Source of the DNA: Candidatus Cloacimonadota bacterium | GTDB taxonomy: Bacteria > Cloacimonadota > Cloacimonadia > Cloacimonadales > JAIOQZ01 | Direction: 5' to 3' | NCBI GenBank assembly: GCA_021106755.1 | Contig: JAIOTM010000250.1 | Location: forward strand, 1 to 6,513 | Length of the DNA: 6,513 nt | In this document: piece after piece, positions 1 through 4,694 of the stretch | How the letters are laid out: each line of letters opens with the position of its first letter | Numbering within the stretch: position 1 is the first letter of the stretch | Made by a program: the position numbers and the translations under genes | Notes under the pieces: model-generated | Seen by the model: only the letters and a program-made list of their open reading frames with translations | Told to the model about the DNA's origin: nothing | Databases searched by the model: none

Positions 1-531
1 ATATTTACTGCTACCTTCCTTTTGTTGCTTTAATTCACTAATCCCTTTGTTGCCCGCACCGGATACAGACTGGTAAGTGCTTACAATAACCTTATTCAGT
101 CCAAATTCTACCGCGAGCGGATGCAGAGCCAGCACCATCTGAATTGTAGAGCAGTTGGGATTAGCAACAATACCCCTATAGTTTAGAAGCAATTCTCCGT
201 TTATTTCCGGTACAATTAGCGGGATTCGTGGGTCGCTCCGAAAGGCGGATGAATTATCAATGATTGTGTTCCCTGCCTGGGCGGCTATGGGAGCGAATTC
301 CTTTGCAACCAAAGCACCAGCGGACATTAGTATGTAATCATAATGTTCTTTCATTGTGCTTATTGAAAGCTCCTGAACAGGATATTCAATATTATTGAAA
401 GTGATTTTTCTATTCGCAGATTTTTCTGATGCGAAAAGAGCAAGCTCGCTAATCAGGACGCGTTCCTCTTCCAGAGTTTGCAGCATCATTCTTCCGACTG
501 TACCAGTAGCCCCGACTATTGCAATTTTCAT
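1..531 (-). CDS. asd: Aspartate-semialdehyde dehydrogenase, N-terminal part (cut by window edge)
   Basis: This enzyme reduces L-aspartyl-4-phosphate to L-aspartate-4-semialdehyde with NADPH in the cytoplasm, at the branch point to lysine/diaminopimelate, threonine and methionine. I translated the reverse strand from the ATG at 531-529. It gives 177 uninterrupted residues, and the frame runs off position 1; family members are usually about 330-340 residues, so roughly half is present. Visible motifs are the Rossmann NADP loop GATGTVG (residues 7-13), SSAFR (94-98) with its substrate-phosphate-binding arginine, the active-site NPNCST (124-129, nucleophile Cys127), and STYQSVSGAG (151-160) with the conserved active-site glutamine. 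A GAGG Shine-Dalgarno lies about 6 bases upstream. The gene diverges from sucC across a 170-bp gap, so it is a separate transcription unit. The family is clear from the motifs; only the C-terminal half is unseen. Confidence 0.96.
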   Translation of the reverse strand, partial: MKIAIVGATGTVGRMMLQTLEEERVLISELALFASEKSANRKITFNNIEYPVQELSISTMKEHYDYILMSAGALVAKEFAPIAAQAGNTIIDNSSAFRSDPRIPLIVPEINGELLLNYRGIVANPNCSTIQMVLALHPLAVEFGLNKVIVSTYQSVSGAGNKGISELKQQKEGSSKY

Positions 532-701
532 ATAAACCTCGGATAATACCATAGTAATTCAGACTCTTCTTATTCTCTTAACAGTGCGTGTCCAGAAAAA
601 AAAGTGCAACAATATCTGGCGGGTTGCGAAAATCACTTGACATCGAAAACAGATAGTATCCTTTTTTCCCAATTATCAAAACTCCCCAGCAAGGATGAAT
701 T
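532..701. promoter_or_regulatory. Divergent asd/sucC intergenic region
   Basis: This 170-bp non-coding stretch separates two divergent genes and must carry both 5' regions. On the plus strand a perfect TTGACA lies at 637-642, 59 bases before the sucC ATG, but no good TATAAT-like hexamer lies 16-18 bases beyond it. TAGTAT (654-659) is only 11 bases away, so a sigma70 promoter is not secure. An eight-base A run lies at 596-603. For asd, a TGGACA on the minus strand (near 593-588) is only a weak -35 candidate. I see no convincing operator, riboswitch or small gene. Confidence 0.4.
637..642 (+). promoter_or_regulatory. Candidate -35-like element upstream of sucCD
   Basis: An exact TTGACA hexamer lies 59 bases upstream of the sucC start codon. 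The same hexamer occurs upstream of the fumarase pair and of the protease gene. A canonical -10 at standard spacing is missing, so this is a candidate promoter element based on motif and position only. Confidence 0.3.
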
Positions 702-1871
702 ATGAACATTCACGAGTTTCAGGCAAAAGAACTATTCCGCAAGTATCAAATCCCTGTTCTTTCCGGCAGAATGGTAACGAAAGCTGAAGATGCCCGCTCC
801 GTCGCGAAAAAAATTGGTGGCAACGTCTGGGTTATTAAGGCGCAGATTCATGCCGGAGGTAGAGGGAAAGGTGGCGGAGTAAAGCTTGCCCGGTCGTTAG
901 ACGAAGTAGAGGCTATCACTACCGAGATTCTGGGTATGAACCTCATTACCCATCAGACAGGGGCAGAGGGTAAGATTGTCAGGAAAGTTTACATTGAAGC
1001 CGGAGCCGATATTGTCAGGGAGTACTATCTCGGTCTGGTTTTAGACAGAACCACCGAGAAATCTGTATTCATAGCATCTACCGAAGGTGGAGTTGAAATT
1101 GAAAAAGTAGCGGCAGAGGCTCCTGAGAAGATTGTAAAAGTCGGTATTGATTCTTTAACCGGATTCCAACCACATCATGCCCGTATGCTTGGTTTTCAGC
1201 TTGGATTAGATAAAGCACAACTCAAATCCTTAGGGAAGTTTGCTGCCGGGCTATATAAATTATATCTTGAGACAGACTGTAGTCTGGCGGAGATTAATCC
1301 TCTTATTCTTACGGATTCAGGAGAGTTCATTGCTCTGGATGCCAAGATGAATTTTGACGATAACGCCCTCTTCCGGCATCAGGATATTCTCGCAATGCGT
1401 GATTTTGATGAAGAAGAACCAACCGAACTCGAAGCTGGCAAGTATGGGCTTAGCTACGTGAAGTTAGACGGAAATGTCGGCTGTATGGTCAACGGAGCCG
1501 GGCTTGCTATGTCAACAATGGATATTATCAAGCATGAAGGTGGTGAACCAGCTAATTTTCTGGACGTTGGCGGCGGTGCCAATGCCGAAACAGTTGCCAA
1601 AGGATTTGAACTGATACTGGCTGATAAAAACGTAAAGGCTATATTTGTTAACATCTTTGGTGGAATTGTTCGATGCGACAGAATCGCTAACGGTATTCTC
1701 GAAGCAACCGGCAAAACAAAGGTGGATGTTCCCCTGATTGTCAGATTAGACGGTACAAACGCGGTAGAGGCGGCGAAGATTCTTCGCGAAGCCAATATCC
1801 AGAATATCATTACTGCCAGCGATCTGGCTGACGGTGCCAGAAAAGCTGTTGCCGCGGCTCACGGAAAATAG
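702..1871 (+). CDS. sucC: Succinyl-CoA synthetase (ADP-forming) subunit beta
   Basis: The beta subunit carries the ATP-grasp nucleotide site of cytoplasmic succinyl-CoA synthetase, which converts succinyl-CoA + ADP + Pi to succinate + ATP + CoA, reversibly. The 389-residue length matches the family (E. coli SucC is 388). Residues known from the E. coli enzyme fall at identical numbers: Lys46, GRG 53-55, Glu99, the metal ligands Asn199 (in EINP) and Asp213, Asn264, and GIV 321-323 (in NIFGGIVR). The N-terminal ATP-grasp region covers about 1-235 and the C-terminal CoA-ligase domain about 245-385. The start is supported by AAGGA at 691-695, 6 bases before the ATG, and by the typical N-terminus MNIHEFQAKELF. 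Position 20, associated with nucleotide choice (Pro in E. coli, Gln in GTP-specific animal enzymes), is Leu here, so ADP versus GDP preference is not settled. It is the first gene of a two-gene operon with sucD. Confidence 0.97.
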   Translation: MNIHEFQAKELFRKYQIPVLSGRMVTKAEDARSVAKKIGGNVWVIKAQIHAGGRGKGGGVKLARSLDEVEAITTEILGMNLITHQTGAEGKIVRKVYIEAGADIVREYYLGLVLDRTTEKSVFIASTEGGVEIEKVAAEAPEKIVKVGIDSLTGFQPHHARMLGFQLGLDKAQLKSLGKFAAGLYKLYLETDCSLAEINPLILTDSGEFIALDAKMNFDDNALFRHQDILAMRDFDEEEPTELEAGKYGLSYVKLDGNVGCMVNGAGLAMSTMDIIKHEGGEPANFLDVGGGANAETVAKGFELILADKNVKAIFVNIFGGIVRCDRIANGILEATGKTKVDVPLIVRLDGTNAVEAAKILREANIQNIITASDLADGARKAVAAAHGK

Positions 1872-1880
1872 GGAGCGTTT

Positions 1881-2810
1881 ATGAGCATACTAATCAATAA
1901 AGATTCAAAGGTGATTGTACAAGGATTCACTGGTAAGGAAGGTACTTTCCATGCCAGACAGTGTATAGAGTACGGAACAAAAATTGTGGGTGGAGTTACT
2001 CCCGGCAAAGGTGAGCAAATCCATCTTGGTTTACCGGTTTTCAACACGGTTGTGCAAGCTGTTAAAGCCACTGGTGCCACGGTTTCGTTGATATTCGTGC
2101 CATCCGCATTTGCCGCCGACGCGGTGATGGAAGCCGCCAACGGTGGTATCAAAATAATTGTATGTATTACCGAAGGAATCCCTGTTAAGGATATGATGAT
2201 TGCCAAGAAGCTTGTGCAACAGCGAGATGTGGTTCTTATTGGACCAAACTGCCCCGGTATTATCACAGCCGAAGAAGCCAAAATCGGTATCATGCCCGGC
2301 TTTATTTTCAAGAAGGGCAACGTTGGTGTTATCTCCAAATCGGGCACCCTGACCTACGAAGCGGCAAATCAGGTTGTGCAGGCAGGTCTGGGCATTACAA
2401 CCGCGATTGGAATAGGCGGTGACCCGATAATCGGTACTTCTTTTATAGACCTGCTGACAATGTTTGAAGCGGATCCTGAGACAAAAGCGATTGTAATGAT
2501 TGGTGAGATTGGAGGTGATTTGGAAATTCAGGCGGCGGAGTTTATACAGAACAATGTTACTAAGCCAGTTATTGCCTTTATCGCTGGTCAAACCGCTCCA
2601 AAAGGCAAGCGGATGGGACACGCGGGAGCAATTATAGCAGGTAGCAAAGGCACGGCTCAGGAAAAGATGGCGGCATTGAAAAAAGCGGGAGCAATTGTAG
2701 TCGAATCACCAGCATTAATCGGCGTTAAAGCGAGCGAAGCACTCGCTCAAATAACTGATAAAGACAAAGAAAATGAATTGGAAACTAGTGTCATGTCAAG
2801 CATCAGGTGA
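1881..2810 (+). CDS. sucD: Succinyl-CoA synthetase subunit alpha
   Basis: The alpha subunit binds CoA and carries the histidine that is transiently phosphorylated during succinyl-CoA/succinate interconversion. It pairs with SucC just upstream, with 9 bp between genes; the Shine-Dalgarno GGGAG (1871-1875) overlaps the last base of the sucC stop codon, indicating a co-transcribed, translationally linked pair. Visible motifs are the CoA-binding loop [10 protein letters not shown] (15-24), GPNCPG (121-126), SKSGTLTYE (152-160), [10 protein letters not shown] (177-186), GEIGG (208-212) and the phosphohistidine loop GHAGAI (246-251) with His247. E. coli SucD is 289 residues. This protein has 309, with the excess in a polar, Lys/Glu/Ser-rich C-terminal tail after about residue 290, following the end of the conserved fold. 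The family assignment is unambiguous; the tail's role is unknown. Confidence 0.97.
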   Translation: MSILINKDSKVIVQGFTGKEGTFHARQCIEYGTKIVGGVTPGKGEQIHLGLPVFNTVVQAVKATGATVSLIFVPSAFAADAVMEAANGGIKIIVCITEGIPVKDMMIAKKLVQQRDVVLIGPNCPGIITAEEAKIGIMPGFIFKKGNVGVISKSGTLTYEAANQVVQAGLGITTAIGIGGDPIIGTSFIDLLTMFEADPETKAIVMIGEIGGDLEIQAAEFIQNNVTKPVIAFIAGQTAPKGKRMGHAGAIIAGSKGTAQEKMAALKKAGAIVVESPALIGVKASEALAQITDKDKENELETSVMSSIR

Positions 2811-2824
2811 CGGTTTTTCTTTGT

Positions 2825-2869
2825 GGCAATCCGCAAGCCAGTCCCTGTGCGGGTCTGTAGGTGGTTGCC
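2825..2869 (+). terminator. Nested hairpin downstream of sucD, possible terminator
   Basis: GGCAA (2825-2829) can pair with TTGCC (2865-2869), and inside it CCGCA (2831-2835) pairs with TGCGG (2848-2852) around a 12-base loop. It starts 14 bases after the sucD stop. No U-tract follows, so this is not a classical intrinsic terminator; it could instead be an mRNA-stabilising structure or part of the adjoining repeat. Confidence 0.3.
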
Positions 2870-2927
2870 CATTTATCCCGTTGTTTGATTAGCAAGGGAG
2901 GTACCCACAAGGGGCACCCCTACAAGA
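2854..2927. repeat. Imperfect inverted repeat, possible degraded interspersed element
   Basis: The left arm TCTGTAGGTGGTTGCCC (2854-2870) matches, with small indels, the reverse complement of the right arm GGGGCACCCCTACAAGA (2911-2927). About 40 bases lie between the arms, including a GGTACC palindrome (2900-2905) and GGGG/CCCC blocks. GC-rich arms of this kind in an otherwise AT-leaning intergenic region resemble REP- or MITE-like intergenic repeats. Copy number cannot be judged from one window. Confidence 0.4.
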
Positions 2928-2979
2928 TTGCAGGAGTAAAAGTGTGTGTACATCTAAGAACCTGGATGTCAATTTAGGC

Positions 2980-2985
2980 TTGACA
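2980..2985 (+). promoter_or_regulatory. Candidate -35-like element upstream of the fumarase genes
   Basis: An exact TTGACA lies 71 bases upstream of the chosen fumarase alpha start. TATAAA (2992-2997) follows after only 6 bases, too close for a standard sigma70 pair. Support comes from position and from recurrence of the same hexamer before two other transcription units. Confidence 0.25.
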
Positions 2986-3046
2986 TAACATTATAAAAGC
3001 AGATTGCGTGTAGTTTCGATAATTGGTAAATGGTAAATTATAAAAC

Positions 3047-3052
3047 AGGAGG
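3047..3052 (+). promoter_or_regulatory. Ribosome binding site that decides the fumarase alpha start
   Basis: A full AGGAGG lies 4 bases before the ATG at 3057. The in-frame ATG at 3030 has no Shine-Dalgarno, and it would add nine residues upstream of the family-typical N-terminus MRDIHINEI. The 3057 start is therefore preferred. Confidence 0.8.
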
Positions 3053-3056
3053 TAGA

Positions 3057-3902
3057 ATGCGAGACATTCATATCAACGAAATCATTCCGGCAATAAAAAA
3101 ACTCTGCATCGACGCGAATTACTATATAGGCGAAGATGTGCTGACAAAAATCCGCGAGTACAGGGAGATAGAAGAGTCTCCAACAGCTTGCGAAGTACTC
3201 GACATCATGTTGGCAAACTACGAAATGGCGGCAAAAGAGAAAATGCCTTCCTGTCAGGATACTGGTATAGCCGTTGTATTTGTGGAAATCGGACAAGACG
3301 CGCATATCGTTGGCGGCGACTTCTATGAAGCTATCAACGAAGGGGTTCGTCAGGGTTACAAAGACGGATATTTGCGTAAATCAATGGTCAGCGATCCAAT
3401 TATTGACCGGAAAAATACCACTGACAACACTCCCGCCCTTATTTATACCGACATTGTTCCCGGAGACAAACTTTCGCTAACTGTAGCTCCCAAAGGCGGC
3501 GGCTCTGAGAATATGAGCGAAGTTCGGATGATGAAAGCTGCGGATGGAATTGAAGGTGTAATAGACTTTGTTGTCGAGCGTATCCGCAAATCCGGCGGAA
3601 ACCCATGTCCACCAGTTGTTATTGGTGTCGGGTTAGGCGGAAACTTTGAGCAAAGTGCCCTACTTGCAAAGAAATCGCTGTTAAAACCACTCGATTATAT
3701 CAATCCTGATTCTAAGTTCGCGGAAGTTGAAAAGATTATACTGGAAAAAGTGAACAAACTGGGAATAGGACCTCAAGGACTGGGCGGCAACACTACAGCT
3801 TTCCGCGTGCATATTCTCTCAAAACCATGCCACATTGCTTCTATGCCAGTGGCGGTTAATGTACAGTGTCATGCTGCACGCCATAAATCTGTTGTAATTT
3901 AA
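3057..3902 (+). CDS. Fumarate hydratase class I, alpha subunit (FumA/TtdA N-terminal family)
   Basis: This is the [4Fe-4S]-binding alpha subunit of a two-subunit class I hydro-lyase that reversibly hydrates fumarate to L-malate in the cytoplasm. From the ATG at 3057 it is 281 residues, typical for the split alpha subunit. Three cysteines in the family's cluster-ligand contexts are present: Cys66 in PSCQDTG, Cys184 in GNPCPPV and Cys271 in VQCHAARH. Other conserved blocks are KGGGSENMSE (146-155) and GVGLGGNFEQSALLAKKSLL (190-209). The beta subunit follows 18 bp downstream. L-tartrate dehydratase shares this architecture and cannot be excluded by sequence reading; proximity to sucCD favours fumarase. 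No gene symbol is given because fumA and ttdA are both used for such proteins. The cluster type implies oxygen sensitivity, by family knowledge. Confidence 0.93.
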   Translation: MRDIHINEIIPAIKKLCIDANYYIGEDVLTKIREYREIEESPTACEVLDIMLANYEMAAKEKMPSCQDTGIAVVFVEIGQDAHIVGGDFYEAINEGVRQGYKDGYLRKSMVSDPIIDRKNTTDNTPALIYTDIVPGDKLSLTVAPKGGGSENMSEVRMMKAADGIEGVIDFVVERIRKSGGNPCPPVVIGVGLGGNFEQSALLAKKSLLKPLDYINPDSKFAEVEKIILEKVNKLGIGPQGLGGNTTAFRVHILSKPCHIASMPVAVNVQCHAARHKSVVI

Positions 3903-3920
3903 CACAATCAGGAGAAAATA

Positions 3921-4478
3921 ATGGGAAAAACTGTTGAACTGAATACGCCAATAACAACCGAAGAGTTAATGAAACTGGAAATCGGTGATAAAGTCCTGAT
4001 AACAGGCACAATTTATACTGCCCGCGACGCTGCTCACAAACGACTTGTAGCACTTCTCGCAGAGGGAAAAGAACTACCGTTTAATCCAAAAGGTGCGGTA
4101 ATTTATTATGTTGGTCCTGCTCCCGCCCCGCCTGGAAAAGCAATCGGTTCTGCTGGTCCTACAACGAGCTATCGGATGGACCCATACGCGCCAGCCTTGA
4201 TGGATGCCGGACTTAAAGCGATGATAGGAAAAGGTCCCCGCGGAAAATCCGTAGTTGAATCTATGGTCAAAAACAAAGCTGTATATCTTGCCGCTATAGG
4301 CGGTGCTGCTGTTGTTGTAGCTTCCGCGATTAAGAAAGCCGAAGTAATAGCTTACGAAGACTTAGGTCCCGAAGCTGTTCGGAAACTTGAAGTAGTGAAA
4401 TTCCCGTGTATTCTCGCTAACGATATACATGGAAACGACATCTTTCAGGAAGGTGTGAAGCAGTATAAGAAAGATTAA
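3921..4478 (+). CDS. Fumarate hydratase class I, beta subunit (FumA/TtdB C-terminal family)
   Basis: This beta subunit completes the class I fumarase active site and corresponds to the C-terminal domain of single-chain class I fumarases. Its 185 residues are the usual size for the split form. Visible signatures are GTIYTARDAAHKRL (29-42), containing the conserved R-D-x-A-H catalytic-region motif, YYVGPAPAPPGKAIGSAGPT (62-81) running into TSYRMD (82-87), GKGPRG (103-108), the glycine/alanine-rich AAIGGAA (124-130), and a terminal block VKFPCILANDIHGNDIF (159-175). The start has AGGAG (3910-3914) 6 bases upstream. An 18-bp gap to the alpha gene indicates co-transcription and a stoichiometric heteromeric complex. 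Tartrate dehydratase beta is the alternative reading, as for the alpha subunit. Confidence 0.93.
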   Translation: MGKTVELNTPITTEELMKLEIGDKVLITGTIYTARDAAHKRLVALLAEGKELPFNPKGAVIYYVGPAPAPPGKAIGSAGPTTSYRMDPYAPALMDAGLKAMIGKGPRGKSVVESMVKNKAVYLAAIGGAAVVVASAIKKAEVIAYEDLGPEAVRKLEVVKFPCILANDIHGNDIFQEGVKQYKKD

Positions 4479-4523
4479 ATCCAGCTAATTACACTAAAAC
4501 AGACATTATTCTACAGTGTCTCA

Positions 4524-4557
4524 CCCGGTTGCAACAAATACTCAGGATGTTGCCGGG
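4524..4557 (+). terminator. Hairpin after the fumarase genes, possible terminator
   Basis: CCCGG (4524-4528) pairs with CCGGG (4553-4557), and CAACA (4532-4536) pairs with TGTTG (4548-4552). This leaves a three-base TTG bulge and an 11-base loop. It lies 46 bases after the fumarase beta stop. No T run follows directly, so it may be a factor-dependent or weak terminator, or a 3'-end protecting structure. Confidence 0.35.
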
Positions 4558-4596
4558 AAATGCCTGATTCCTAAATAGCTTCTCATTGAATTCAAT

Positions 4597-4602
4597 TTGA
4601 CA
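4597..4602 (+). promoter_or_regulatory. Candidate -35-like element upstream of the protease gene
   Basis: An exact TTGACA lies 92 bases before the protease ATG. An 11-bp palindrome (TTCTG-T-CAGAA, 4612-4622) sits in the spacer region where an operator could act. No matching -10 hexamer lies 16-18 bases downstream. Confidence 0.25.
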
Positions 4603-4694
4603 AATCACAGCTTCTGTCAGAAATGGTTTTTTTGTAGATTTTTGGAACAGAAAATGTTAGTAAATATGATAAAAGATAAAGAATCGGAGAAAGA

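Larger units (their letters stand above)
2811..3056. other. sucD-fumarase intergenic region
   Basis: This 246-bp gap has no coding frame that I can support. Its first half contains nested hairpin potential (2825-2869) and an imperfect inverted repeat (2854-2927), described separately. Its second half contains TTGACA at 2980-2985 and an AGGAGG ribosome site before the fumarase alpha gene. The size and content suggest that sucCD transcription ends here and that the fumarase genes have their own promoter. Confidence 0.6.
4479..4694. other. Fumarase-protease intergenic region
   Basis: This 216-bp AT-rich gap has no supportable gene. It holds a weak hairpin AGACA/TGTCT (4501-4521), a stronger one at 4524-4557, TTGACA at 4597-4602, an 11-bp interrupted palindrome TTCTGTCAGAA (4612-4622) and a run of seven T (4627-4633). 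It probably contains the end of the fumarase transcript and the promoter of the protease gene. Confidence 0.5.

Noticed and set aside
532..560. Extended -10-like TGGTATTAT on the minus strand just before asd
   Set aside because: Transcription from it would begin at or inside the asd Shine-Dalgarno, leaving no usable ribosome site.
1454..2621. Open minus-strand frames within sucC and sucD (1454-1810, 1859-2347, 2031-2621)
   Set aside because: They lie entirely opposite strongly recognised genes, have no recognisable domains and no ribosome sites that I could support, so they are shadows of the coding strand.
3030..3056. Longer start for fumarase alpha at the ATG at 3030
   Set aside because: It has no Shine-Dalgarno, and it adds nine residues before the family-typical MRDIHINEI. 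The ATG at 3057 has AGGAGG 4 bases upstream.
2991..4053. Short open frames overlapping the fumarase genes (2991-3305 minus, 3274-3480 plus, 3856-4053 minus)
   Set aside because: They are out of frame with or antisense to conserved fumarase subunits, with low-complexity or unrecognisable translations.
4627..4633. Run of seven T as an intrinsic terminator tail
   Set aside because: The only structure immediately upstream is a 5-bp palindrome with a one-base centre, which cannot form a stable hairpin, and the run is far from the stronger hairpin at 4524-4557.
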